Positions 28,550-37,555 of a DNA stretch of 64,000 nucleotides are shown piece by piece. Location of the stretch: contig NZ_LT615367.1 in NCBI RefSeq assembly GCF_900095885.1, positions 3,348,001 to 3,412,000 on the forward strand, read 5' to 3'. The position numbers and the translations under genes were made by a program. Numbering within the stretch: position 1 is the stretch's first letter; each line of letters opens with the position of its first letter. Source of the stretch: Dickeya aquatica. Lineage in GTDB: Bacteria > Pseudomonadota > Gammaproteobacteria > Enterobacterales > Enterobacteriaceae. Under the pieces are notes generated by a model, which saw only the letters and a program-made list of their open reading frames with translations, was not told where the DNA came from and did not search any database.

Positions 28550-29629
28550 ATGCCGTTATTTACCCCTTTTTCCGGCTCTTACTTGCCCGATGACGTTCAC
28601 TTCCTGCTTCAACCGGTTGAAATGGAAATGACGCCTGTAGAGCAAAAAGAACAGCTCATTCAGTCTGGTGCCAAACATTACTCCGAGATGTTAAGCCAGG
28701 AGCCAGAGCCAACCCGCTGGCATCTTGACTTGTTTGCACGCGCTCTGGAGCAAGGGGCGACGCGCCTGGCAAGAGAGGTAGTGATGCTCGCCAAAGCGCT
28801 GTCAAATCGCTTCGGCGATACGCCGATTGTCCTGGTCAGTCTGGTAAGGGCCGGTGTGCCTCTTGGCGTGATGTTGCATCAAGCGCTGCGCGATATGGGC
28901 AAACCGTCGCACCACTATGGTGTCAGCATCATTAGGGATCGCGGCATTGATGAAACGGCAATGGACTGGATTGAGGGCCGACACGGCACAGAAGGCGTGG
29001 TATTTGTCGATGGCTGGACGGGCAAAGGGGCGATTACCGGCGAGCTTCGCCGCTCGCTGGCATCTCGTTCAGGATACCCGAAAGATCCTCGCCTCGTTGT
29101 TCTGGCGGATCCCTGCGGTGTATCCTGGCTCGCTGCCAGTGACGATGACTGGCTAATCCCCTTCGGTATTATGGGAGCCCCGGTATCCGGGCTTATCTCT
29201 CGTTCCATCTGGTCATCAGAAGGATTGCATGGCTGTGTGCGGTGCGAGCATCTGCGCCAGTTCGAGTGCAGCCGCCTGTTGGTCGATACCGTTGCGGATT
29301 GCCGAAACGCGCTTGATTTGGACGCTATCCCCGCCAGTCAGTGGCAGCCGGAGCAGTTTGTTGCGTTGAAATCACAAAGTGAGCAGATAATCTGTTCGCT
29401 GGCTAAAGAGTACAATATCTCCAGTATTAATCGGATTAAACCCGGTATTGCAGAAGCCACTCGGGCAGTTTTACGCCGCGTCCCCGAGCACGTTCTTGTC
29501 CGTTCAGTGCATGACCCTGACGTTGCTCTGCTGGTGTACTTAGCCCGTGAAAAAAATATCACTATCACAGAGGTGGGTGACCATATCGGGCAGTATCGGG
29601 CCATCACCATTATCAAAAAGGTTCACTGA
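28550..29629 (+). CDS. Phosphoribosyltransferase with C-terminal PELOTA-type RNA-binding domain (PF11202/StiP family)
   Basis: From ATG 28550 (MPLFTPFSGSYLPDDV) the protein has 359 residues; an open frame further upstream lies inside the HAD gene. The PRTase part contains VLVSLVRAGVPLGVMLHQAL and the PRPP loop VVFVDGWTGKGAITGELRRS. A Cys-containing insert follows (GLHGCVRCEHLRQFECSR). The last 100 residues (GIAEATRAVLRRVPEHVLVR, YRAITIIKKVH) are a PELOTA-like RNA-binding domain. Databases call this family 'cysteine protease StiP', but the PRTase motif argues for transferase activity. Second PRTase of the operon. Confidence 0.88.
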   Translation: MPLFTPFSGSYLPDDVHFLLQPVEMEMTPVEQKEQLIQSGAKHYSEMLSQEPEPTRWHLDLFARALEQGATRLAREVVMLAKALSNRFGDTPIVLVSLVRAGVPLGVMLHQALRDMGKPSHHYGVSIIRDRGIDETAMDWIEGRHGTEGVVFVDGWTGKGAITGELRRSLASRSGYPKDPRLVVLADPCGVSWLAASDDDWLIPFGIMGAPVSGLISRSIWSSEGLHGCVRCEHLRQFECSRLLVDTVADCRNALDLDAIPASQWQPEQFVALKSQSEQIICSLAKEYNISSINRIKPGIAEATRAVLRRVPEHVLVRSVHDPDVALLVYLAREKNITITEVGDHIGQYRAITIIKKVH

Positions 29630-30585
29630 TGACAAAGAGACTATCGCCTTACCGGCTAGGGGCCACGCTCTACATGCCTGCGACGCGTTCTGACATCGCC
29701 ACCAGCGTGCTGAATAATGAAATTGCAGGGCTGCGTTCGGTGGTCATTTGTCTTGAGGACGCGGTCAGTGAAGACGATCTCCCTGCGTCGATGGATAATT
29801 TAAAGCAGATACTGATGACATTACGGTCTGCCCGGGCGGAGGGACAAGGTGCCCAATGGCCTCTCATCTTTATTCGCCCCCGCCACATACAAATGGGTAA
29901 AGACCTGACGACATCTTGTGATTTATCACCGATTGATGGCTTTGTGCTGCCCAAGTTTACCCTCACGTCGTTGCCGGAATGGTGGGGCATCATGAAAGAT
30001 ACGCATCTGTGCCTGATGCCGACACTCGAAACAGCAGATGTCTTCGATGTGATGCACATGCGCAAGCTCGCCACGACCCTGGCCGGGCACCCTTGTCGTG
30101 ATCGCATCATTGCATTGCGTATTGGCGGAAATGACCTGATGAACGTCATTTCGCTGCGTCGCCCACGCAATCTGACGCTTTATGACAGCCCGATGGGCTA
30201 CGTCATCAAGATGCTGGTGGCCGTTTTCGGAAAACACGATTTTGCCCTGACCTCGCCAGTCTGCGAGCACATTGATGACCATGACATTATGGAGCGTGAA
30301 TTGGCGCTCGATATGGCACACGGACTGGTCGGCAAAACCGCCATTCACCCGAATCAGATTGCCAAAATTGAGCGAGCGTTAATGGTGACGCCAGCCGACC
30401 ATGAAGACGCGCTGCGCATTCTGAACTCCACTCAGGCGGTGTTTAAATCGCAAGGCGCGATGTGTGAACCGGCCACCCACCGACGCTGGGCGGTAAGGGT
30501 GCTTGAGCAGGCTCAGATTTATGGCATAGCACCAGAAGATTCGCCGGAAGGGGTACGACTGGTAACACTCACAACCCAGCACTGA
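29629..30585 (+). CDS. HpcH/HpaI (CitE-like) carbon-carbon lyase of the Ter operon
   Basis: 318-residue TIM-barrel lyase of the citrate lyase beta/malyl-CoA lyase superfamily. Conserved segments are LGATLYMPATRSDIA, SVVICLEDAVSEDD with the metal-binding Glu/Asp, LIFIRPRHIQMG with the catalytic Arg, DGFVLPKFT, PTLETADVFD and GKTAIHPNQI. Its start codon shares one base with the preceding stop (TGATG). It is expected to build or break the carbon skeleton of the metabolite made by the operon; the actual substrate is unknown. Confidence 0.9.
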   Translation: MTKRLSPYRLGATLYMPATRSDIATSVLNNEIAGLRSVVICLEDAVSEDDLPASMDNLKQILMTLRSARAEGQGAQWPLIFIRPRHIQMGKDLTTSCDLSPIDGFVLPKFTLTSLPEWWGIMKDTHLCLMPTLETADVFDVMHMRKLATTLAGHPCRDRIIALRIGGNDLMNVISLRRPRNLTLYDSPMGYVIKMLVAVFGKHDFALTSPVCEHIDDHDIMERELALDMAHGLVGKTAIHPNQIAKIERALMVTPADHEDALRILNSTQAVFKSQGAMCEPATHRRWAVRVLEQAQIYGIAPEDSPEGVRLVTLTTQH

Positions 30586-30657
30586 GGGATACACAGCACC
30601 GAACTGTATTTTTCAAGCGACAAAACCCCTTTAATTGACCGCAGGCACTCATTAATC

Positions 30658-31131
30658 ATGCAACTTAGCACGAAACAAGCACGTATTTTTCGACTGGCGA
30701 TTTTGTTAGGCTCAGGCCAGCCCGTGCCGACAAAAAAAATTATCACTCAGCTTGACTGCTCTGAGCCAACCTTAACGCGTGCGCTAAAGGAGTTGCGAGA
30801 AACGTACTCTGCCGAGATAAAATACAGTAAAGCCACACACTCTTATCAGCTTATTGAGCCAGGTATTCTTGATAAGAAAACCATTCGTGGAATGAATAAA
30901 ACTCTCAGTCTGAGTGTCGATATTAAAACCGGTGACGTTGTAAACCGAGTCTCTCTGGATAAGGAGAAAAAGAAAGCGGTTTCGCTTTCTCTGCGCATGT
31001 CAGTCCTGCGAAAAATTGATCATTTTGCTATTCGTACCGAAATGACGCGGAGTGATGCCGTTGAGTTATTAGTGGAGCGCTATATCGCGGAACTCTCTGC
31101 TGCGGTCGAACAACGTAATACCTCGAATTAA
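30658..31131 (+). CDS. terW: Tellurite resistance regulator TerW
   Basis: 157-residue winged-helix regulator of the ter operon. The N-terminal HTH part is STKQARIFRLAILLGSGQP with recognition region LDCSEPTLTRALKELRE. The C-terminal part (KKAVSLSLRMSVLRKIDHFA, TRSDAVELLVERYI) resembles a ribbon-helix-helix segment. Start and length match TerW as I recall it from plasmid and pathogenicity-island ter loci. It follows the CitE-like gene by 72 bp, so it may be read from the same operon or have its own promoter; it likely acts on the divergent region at 25237-25560. Confidence 0.85.
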   Translation: MQLSTKQARIFRLAILLGSGQPVPTKKIITQLDCSEPTLTRALKELRETYSAEIKYSKATHSYQLIEPGILDKKTIRGMNKTLSLSVDIKTGDVVNRVSLDKEKKKAVSLSLRMSVLRKIDHFAIRTEMTRSDAVELLVERYIAELSAAVEQRNTSN

Positions 31132-31413
31132 AGAGGCCTTCCGGTATCGACTCTCCCCTCCCTTCACTACAAATCAGTAAGGGAGCGCGTGGCAGCGCAG
31201 TTCACAGCGTTTCGATAAAACTGACAAAGAACAGCCTCACGTCACGCCCACATACACGCGAGTGCCAGTCACGCTGGTGACGTTGTCCATCTGCTAAACA
31301 ACAAAGCCCCGCTCCACCAGGCCATCTTTCTCTGATTGATGAACGGCACACTGTTGTTTGCTGCAAAAGCGTCGGTTAATCACATTTAAAAAACAGAGGG
31401 GATAAAAATCAAA

Positions 31414-32367
31414 TCAGTGACTACGCACAGGGATGACAACATTTCTAGGACTATGATATCTAAGGTATAAATTATTAATTATAAGAGCAGACCCAGTGAT
31501 ACAAGCGCCAGTAATCTCAGGGATGCCAGGTTCCACACCTATGATTGCTGAAATCGAGAAAGCAGTAATGGGTACAACATCCATAAAAAGGACTCCATTT
31601 AATGGAGTCAGAATTTTGTTGCCAATATTCCAGCAAAGTATCCCGATAAAACTGGCCACTATTGCTGTGTAAACAACGTGAGGGATAACAAATAAAAAAT
31701 CACTCACTGATGGCACTGGTATTACTCCACTTAGATATAAAGCACCATTAATAACCAGTACACTGCTCATCCCCAAAAATGTTGTCAATGCGGTATATTT
31801 TATAGCAGACCAGGTAGGAAAAAATGAAGCGCCTACCGTATAGATAACCCAACAGAGCGCACCAAAAATAATAAGAAGGTTAGCTTTATAGTTAGCGGGG
31901 GAATTAAACAAACTACTATAATGCCCTTTAGTAATCACCGTCATCACCCCAAAAAATGACATCATGATTAACCCAATAGATATAGCAGGAGGCGCAACCT
32001 TACGTAACACCCAATTAACAAGAATACCCAACATTGGCATCGTCGCCATCATAATTGAAGTCGTCAGTGCGCCATTTTCCCCCGCCATTTTTTGGCCCAG
32101 AAAGACGAAAAAACCAAACCCAACAAATGCGGCAGAACCTAATAACCAGGCCAGACCAACGCGTTCACCTTTTAGACTCAATCCAGCTTTTCCTTCGCGC
32201 ACATATAATGCAATTAATAATGCAATTCCAGCGAAACCATAACGTAGCGTGGTGAAGGTGTAAGGGTCAAAACGCACGAGAGCGCTGGTCATAATTGGAA
32301 ATGTTGCCCCCCATGATAATGTAGCGATGAGGCAGCAGAGCACACCTTTCGAGTAAGCGTTTTTCAT
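31414..32367 (-). CDS. DMT-superfamily (EamA) transporter
   Basis: 317-residue membrane protein with ten hydrophobic segments in two EamA repeats (SWGATFPIMTSALVRFDPYTF and GALCWVIYTVGASFF). Such carriers export amino acids or small metabolites. The AT-rich codon use differs from the neighbouring efflux genes and suggests recent acquisition. It is followed upstream by a tautomerase gene on the same strand and a divergent LysR regulator, so the three probably form one regulated unit. Substrate unknown. Confidence 0.88.
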   Translation of the reverse strand: MKNAYSKGVLCCLIATLSWGATFPIMTSALVRFDPYTFTTLRYGFAGIALLIALYVREGKAGLSLKGERVGLAWLLGSAAFVGFGFFVFLGQKMAGENGALTTSIMMATMPMLGILVNWVLRKVAPPAISIGLIMMSFFGVMTVITKGHYSSLFNSPANYKANLLIIFGALCWVIYTVGASFFPTWSAIKYTALTTFLGMSSVLVINGALYLSGVIPVPSVSDFLFVIPHVVYTAIVASFIGILCWNIGNKILTPLNGVLFMDVVPITAFSISAIIGVEPGIPEITGACITGSALIINNLYLRYHSPRNVVIPVRSH

Positions 32368-32518
32368 ACTTAAATATCTCAGTTATGTATGATAAAAAAT
32401 TACCCATCACGTCTTTCGGATGAGCGTTAGAATGGAAGCTATTTTGACTAAAGCGAACCCATTGATTAGCCAACACGGCAATCAAATGCTGGCTATCAAT
32501 ATTTATCTGTGCGGGAGG

Positions 32519-32701
32519 CTAATTTGTTGGTAGTTCTCCCCCTTTTGCCCAATGGGTTTTTGGTATCTCAATAATCATCACATCAACACTCTCCGGTTTA
32601 CATTTTAAGGTTTCAACCGCAACGTTAGTCACTTCGCGTACAAAATTGTGTTTTTGTTCATCAGTCCGACCTGGCTGCATTTCTAAACGTAGGATTGGCA
32701 T
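32519..32701 (-). CDS. 4-oxalocrotonate tautomerase family protein
   Basis: Small tautomerase-superfamily protein of 60 residues starting MPILRLEMQPGRTDEQKHNF; removal of Met exposes the catalytic Pro1. The central VAVETLKCKPESVDVMIIEI follows the family pattern. The typical second Arg near residue 11 (PGRT) is present. Probably acts as a hexamer on an enol/keto substrate. It is 151 bp upstream of the DMT gene on the same strand, divergent from LysR. Confidence 0.85.
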   Translation of the reverse strand: MPILRLEMQPGRTDEQKHNFVREVTNVAVETLKCKPESVDVMIIEIPKTHWAKGGELPTN

Positions 32702-32816
32702 GTTTACCCTTATTTATCAGGACACCCGATTGAGCATCGACAAACTTATCTTTACTTAAACAGGCATAATGATAAATATGTAAAAGGTTAATTGAATTAA
32801 AACCTCTAGGTTCTTA

Positions 32817-33728
32817 ATGATGGATAAGTTTGCCGGAATGGAGATGTTTGTCAGGGTGGTTGAATGCGGTAGTTTTACGGCTGCTGCTGATATCAGCGGC
32901 GTATCAACAACCATGGTTGCCAAGCAAATTCGTGCGATTGAACAAAGGCTTGGTGCTCGTTTACTGCATCGAACAACGCGATGGCAACAGATGACGGAGG
33001 TCGGGCAACTCTACTTTGATCGCTGTCGAAGAGTGTTGGCTGAAGTGTCGCTTGCCGAAAATAGTGCAATGGAATTACAGGCAACGCCCAAAGGTTTGAT
33101 TCGCATGATTTCACCTGTCAGTTTTGGCAGCCAGCGCTTAGTACCAGAACTGAGTGTGTATATGTCAAGAAACCCAGAAGTCGATATTATGTTAACGTTG
33201 GATAACCGGGTTTCAAATTTAATTGACGGGAATTACGAGCTGGGTATTCGGATTGGTGAAGTCAATCAGCCCGGTGTCGTCGCCAGGCCGCTGCGTCCCT
33301 ATCGCCGGATATTGGCCGCATCGCCAGACTATATCAAGCAACACGGTGTGCCAGAGCACCCAAGTCAACTGACTCACCACAGTTGTCTGGGGATATCTTA
33401 TTGGTTACATCAGTACCGCTGGGATCTGATCGGGCCTGATGGCGAAGTGTTTCAGGCTTTTGTTAACGGTCGTTTTATGTCTAATCAAGGTAATGCACTC
33501 AGGATTGCCGCACTTAATGGCTGCGGCATTGTCCTGCAACCTGAATCGATTTTGATGGAAGATATATCTCAAGGTCGGCTAGTACAGGTGCTCCCTGACT
33601 GGTCATATAAACCAACACCGATGTACCTGATTTATCATCAGGATAGCCGACCCTCAATAAAATTACGCAGTGCGATCGATTTTCTCATCCAACGCTTTGG
33701 TTCTGACCAGCACCGTAATGCTGATTAA
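32817..33728 (+). CDS. LysR-family transcriptional regulator
   Basis: 303 residues with an N-terminal winged helix (FVRVVECGSFTAAADISGVS, then the recognition helix region VAKQIRAIEQRLGARLLHRT) and a periplasmic-binding-like effector domain. Two ATG codons in tandem (32817 and 32820) could start it. It diverges from the tautomerase/DMT pair with 115 bp between, the classical arrangement for LysR control of neighbouring genes. The effector is unknown. Confidence 0.92.
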   Translation: MMDKFAGMEMFVRVVECGSFTAAADISGVSTTMVAKQIRAIEQRLGARLLHRTTRWQQMTEVGQLYFDRCRRVLAEVSLAENSAMELQATPKGLIRMISPVSFGSQRLVPELSVYMSRNPEVDIMLTLDNRVSNLIDGNYELGIRIGEVNQPGVVARPLRPYRRILAASPDYIKQHGVPEHPSQLTHHSCLGISYWLHQYRWDLIGPDGEVFQAFVNGRFMSNQGNALRIAALNGCGIVLQPESILMEDISQGRLVQVLPDWSYKPTPMYLIYHQDSRPSIKLRSAIDFLIQRFGSDQHRNAD

Positions 33729-33789
33729 ACGTCCATCACTCTCTCTTACACTTTCAGCATACTCAGGATGAGCGGTGGTAACGACGCGT

Positions 33790-35190
33790 TCAGTTTCCCG
33801 ATTGCACAACAGCCTCTCGCCCAGCGATAACGCTGGCTACCAGCGTCATCGCACCATAAACACACGCGCTCAGCGCGACAATCCTGAACAGCGATGGCAA
33901 CTCAGCACCAAATTGTGTCACCGCCAGCCACCCGGCAAAGGCGGCAATGAGCATGCGAGCGGTTCCGGCAAGGACCGGCCAGAGTACGCGTTTCGCGCCC
34001 TGACCGGCAAAGTAGAGCGCCATGCCAACGCCAATAGCGCCATAGAACGGTGCCACGTTTTGCAGGTAGCTTGTGCCCGCAGCCAGAATCGATGGATCGT
34101 CACTAAATAGCGTCAGCCAACTGTGTGGATATATGGCTACGCCAAGCCCGATGATCTCTGTAAACGCAAACGCAACCGCGGCCCCTGCCCAGGCGATACG
34201 TTGTGCACGTTGCACTTGCCCCGCACCAAGATTGACTCCCACCATGGTCATGATGGCCGTGCCAAGACCAAACAGCAGGGGAATTTGCAGATAATCCAGC
34301 CTTGAGGCAATGCCATACCCGGCAATCGCATCAGACCCAAAGCGGCCGACGACAGCAGTCACGATGGCAACCGTCAGATTGATTTGCACCGTGCCAATGG
34401 CCGAGAGTAAACCCACGCCAAGAATATCTTTAAACAATCGTGCGCTTAGCGGCGTCATCAATAGCCTGATAACACTGTTCGCCGAGCGCATGTGCCTGAC
34501 CAGCAATAAGGCAGAAAAAACGTAATAGATAAGGATCGCCATACCCGCCCCGGCGACGCCAAATGACGGTACAGGCCCCCACCCCAGTATCAGCACGGGG
34601 GATAACGGCAGCAGCATGACGCCCCCGAGCAACGTAATACGCGCCGGTGTTTTCGTATCGCCCACCCCACGTAGTGCAGCCGACAGCAATGCCACCAGCC
34701 ACACCAGTGGCGCACCGGCAAATACCAAAGCGGAATAGGTCAAGGCCGCCGCAAGTGCAGGCCCGTTAACACCCATCATGTGATATAGCGCCTCACCAGC
34801 GATGAGCAAAGCAGCGGCAAAAGCCACGCCCATCACAGCCGCAATAATCACACCGTGCCACACCAGCGCCTGAGCATCCTGCCATCGACCCGCGCCGGAT
34901 GCCCGAGCCACAGCCGAAGACAAACCGCCGCCGATGCCGCCATTCGCCATCATCTGCATCAGCATTAACACCGGAAAGACAACGGCTACGCCAGCCAGCA
35001 CATCGGCACCCAGCGAACTCACAAAATAGGTTTCTATTACGCCCACCAGCGTCTGCACCACCAGCACAGCAACCGTCGGCAGTGCCAGACGCAGCATGAC
35101 GGTCAGGATTGGCCCGGACAACATAGCCGTGGTCAAGGGTCTTATGGGTGGCCCGTGGGGCCGATTTACATTCGTTGATAGCGTCGTCAT
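33790..35190 (-). CDS. MATE-family efflux transporter
   Basis: 466-residue inner-membrane drug/metabolite-cation antiporter with about 12 membrane segments. Family segments are visible: LALPTVAVLVVQTLVGVIET, a Gly-rich ALRGVGDTKTPARITL loop, and the second-half repeat GIASRLDYLQIPLLFGLGTA. It is 47 bp downstream of the outer-membrane efflux gene on the same strand, so both may be controlled by the divergent TetR. Confidence 0.92.
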   Translation of the reverse strand: MTTLSTNVNRPHGPPIRPLTTAMLSGPILTVMLRLALPTVAVLVVQTLVGVIETYFVSSLGADVLAGVAVVFPVLMLMQMMANGGIGGGLSSAVARASGAGRWQDAQALVWHGVIIAAVMGVAFAAALLIAGEALYHMMGVNGPALAAALTYSALVFAGAPLVWLVALLSAALRGVGDTKTPARITLLGGVMLLPLSPVLILGWGPVPSFGVAGAGMAILIYYVFSALLLVRHMRSANSVIRLLMTPLSARLFKDILGVGLLSAIGTVQINLTVAIVTAVVGRFGSDAIAGYGIASRLDYLQIPLLFGLGTAIMTMVGVNLGAGQVQRAQRIAWAGAAVAFAFTEIIGLGVAIYPHSWLTLFSDDPSILAAGTSYLQNVAPFYGAIGVGMALYFAGQGAKRVLWPVLAGTARMLIAAFAGWLAVTQFGAELPSLFRIVALSACVYGAMTLVASVIAGREAVVQSGN

Positions 35191-35237
35191 TATGCAGGCT
35201 CAATATTCAGTGTTATTTATCAGGTGATGAATCCGTG

Positions 35238-36719
35238 TTAAACGCCATGACTGGCGGGCGTGACGGGTGATGTCGCGCCCGAGTCACCGGGTTGCCAGCC
35301 GCCGCCAAGCGCTTTAAAAACTGCTACCGCAGCGCGGGCAGATTCGGTTTGCGCCTGTAGGCGCGCATCAGAGGCCCGCAGCACATTGTCATCGGCTTGC
35401 AGCACCTCTATCAGGCTGACGGTGCCTTGCTGATAGGCGGCAAACGCGACATCACGCGCCCGGCTTAACGCATTCACCCCTTGCGTCAGCACATCAGCCT
35501 GCGCTTCCCGGTTGACCCGTGCCGAGACAGCATTTTCTACATCTTCCGTGGCATGCAGTACCGCCAGTCGATACGCCGCCAGCCTCTCTGCCTGCTGACC
35601 TTTGGCCTGATTAATCTGCGCATTGATGCGGCCAAAATCGAACAGCCGCCAGCGCAGCCCTGCCACACCGGCCGATTGACTGGCCCCACCGCTGAACACA
35701 TTGTTACCGGACGCCGTCGTCGCGCTGCCGAGCAACCCGCTGAGAGAAAATTTGGGGTAATACTCCGCCATCGCAACGCCGATACCGGCGCTGGAGGCCG
35801 CTAATTGGCGCTCGGCCACAATCAGGTCTGGTCTGCGCCGGAGCAATTCGCCCGGTGAGCCGGTCGCAGTGAGTTGCGGCGCGACGGGGATGGCGCTGGC
35901 CTCAGCCAGCACAGCACGGTGTGTGCCAGGCGCTGAGCCCAGCATCACATCCAGTGCATTCATCGCCGCATCCAGCGCGGTCTGTAACTCCGGCACGGAT
36001 GCCTGCACCTGCGCCAGTGCGCCTTCGGCCTGCCTTACCTGAAGTTCCGCCGCCAATCCTTTGTCATACAAGCGGTTGATGGTCGAGAGCAATTCCTGCT
36101 GCGTCTGAATCTGTCGGCGGGCAACGCTCAGGCGAGCCTGTAACCCACGGATCGTGATATAGATGTCAGCAGTCTGTGCCGCCACGGCCAGACGCGTTGC
36201 CACAGCCCCCGCCTCAGATGCCTGATACTCGGCGAGTGCGGCTTCGCGCCCACGGCGTAATCCGCCGAACACGTCCAGTTCCCAGCTCACGCCGAGGTTC
36301 GCCTCGTAAGCATTGCCGTAGCGATCAAAACCGGGTGTCGAATTCAGTGCTTTCCCCAACGGAGTCTCGACAGACTGGTAAGCCCGGCTCGCCTGAGCAG
36401 AAAGCGTGCCGGAAGGCAGCAGTGCGGCCCATGCGGCCCCAAGCCCGGCACGGGCCTGCCCGACGCGAGCGGAAGCTTGTGCGAGAGAGAGATTCTGTTG
36501 CAGCGCCTGCGTAACAAATCGGGTTAATTGCGGATCGCCAAATCTCGCCCACCACGTCAGAAGCCCGGCATGATCAGTTGCATGTCGTTGATTAACGTCC
36601 GCCTGACCAAGGTATTTTTCCTGCATGGGTAGCGTCGGCCGGGTGTAGTCAGGGCCGACCGCGCAGCCGGTTAACAGACCGGCCAAGGTAAGGACGATGA
36701 AGGGGGGCTTAGATAACAT
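35238..36719 (-). CDS. Outer-membrane efflux lipoprotein (NodT/OprM family)
   Basis: Trimeric outer-membrane channel of tripartite efflux pumps. From ATG 36719, preceded by GGGA, the product has 493 residues with a lipoprotein signal (FIVLTLAGLLTGC, lipidated Cys18), followed by AVGPDYTRP, the usual start of mature NodT-family proteins. Two OEP repeats are visible, with ELDVFGGLRRGREAA and RRRPDLIVAERQLAA. In-frame ATGs at 36758 and 36731 give longer, less likely starts. It should serve as the exit duct for the RND pump encoded divergently. Confidence 0.92.
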   Translation of the reverse strand: MLSKPPFIVLTLAGLLTGCAVGPDYTRPTLPMQEKYLGQADVNQRHATDHAGLLTWWARFGDPQLTRFVTQALQQNLSLAQASARVGQARAGLGAAWAALLPSGTLSAQASRAYQSVETPLGKALNSTPGFDRYGNAYEANLGVSWELDVFGGLRRGREAALAEYQASEAGAVATRLAVAAQTADIYITIRGLQARLSVARRQIQTQQELLSTINRLYDKGLAAELQVRQAEGALAQVQASVPELQTALDAAMNALDVMLGSAPGTHRAVLAEASAIPVAPQLTATGSPGELLRRRPDLIVAERQLAASSAGIGVAMAEYYPKFSLSGLLGSATTASGNNVFSGGASQSAGVAGLRWRLFDFGRINAQINQAKGQQAERLAAYRLAVLHATEDVENAVSARVNREAQADVLTQGVNALSRARDVAFAAYQQGTVSLIEVLQADDNVLRASDARLQAQTESARAAVAVFKALGGGWQPGDSGATSPVTPASHGV

Positions 36720-36842
36720 ATTTTTTCCCATAGAGACACAGCGACGAGTTGTGACCATATTACAAATTAGTCACTCATTGTCAATGAGCAGGTCAGCGGG
36801 TAAACTGCCTGCTATGTATTACGTCAGGGGTAAATTCAGACG

Positions 36843-37460
36843 ATGAGTAAGGAAAATCCTTATCCCGTGTCGAACCGGGGCCCGGCCGACCATGATGTAC
36901 GCGATCAGATAGTGAGTGCAGCAACCGAGCACTTCAGCCGCTATGGCTATGAAAAAACAACGGTGTCTGACCTCGCTAAATCGATCGGCTTCTCGAAGGC
37001 TTACATTTACAAGTTCTTCTCCTCCAAGCAGGTCATTGGTGAGATGATTTGCGCCAACTGCCTGAGAAAGATAGAGGCTGAAGTGCGTGCCGCCATCGAC
37101 GAAGCTGACCGGCCGCCGGAAAAATTGCGGCGGATGTTTAAAGCCATCATCGAATCAAGCCTGCGGTTATTTTTTCAGGACAGGAAGCTGTATGAAATAG
37201 CCGCGTCTTCGGCCCGCGAACGCTGGCAATCGGCGATAGCCTACGAGGAGCGTATTCAGGCGCTGTTGCAGGAGATCTTGCTGGCGGGCCGACAAAGCGG
37301 GGATTTTGAACGCAAAACGCCGCTTGATGAAGCGACGGCTGCGATTTACCTCGTCATGCGTCCTTACCTCAATCCGCTGATGTTACAGCACAGTTTTGAT
37401 TACACCGGGGAAGCGCCAGCGCAGTTGTCCAGCCTGGTTCTGCGCAGCCTGTCGCCCTAG
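36843..37460 (+). CDS. TetR-family transcriptional regulator
   Basis: 205 residues with a TetR DNA-binding domain: DQIVSAATEHFSRYGYEKTT and VSDLAKSIGFSKAYIYKFFS. The C-terminal half is a ligand-binding domain. It sits between the divergent outer-membrane channel gene and the adaptor/pump genes and very likely represses both. The two intergenic regions (36720-36842 and 37461-37555) each contain an AT-rich segment with TGACTA/TAGTCA-like pieces (near 36768 and 37483) that could be operators. Confidence 0.92.
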   Translation: MSKENPYPVSNRGPADHDVRDQIVSAATEHFSRYGYEKTTVSDLAKSIGFSKAYIYKFFSSKQVIGEMICANCLRKIEAEVRAAIDEADRPPEKLRRMFKAIIESSLRLFFQDRKLYEIAASSARERWQSAIAYEERIQALLQEILLAGRQSGDFERKTPLDEATAAIYLVMRPYLNPLMLQHSFDYTGEAPAQLSSLVLRSLSP

Positions 37461-37555
37461 CGCGGCGGTAACGGCACCATTAAGTGACTATTGACTAAAT
37501 TGGTCACATGATTAAAGATAAGTCTCCTGATTAATCCATCAAGGGGACTCATCTT

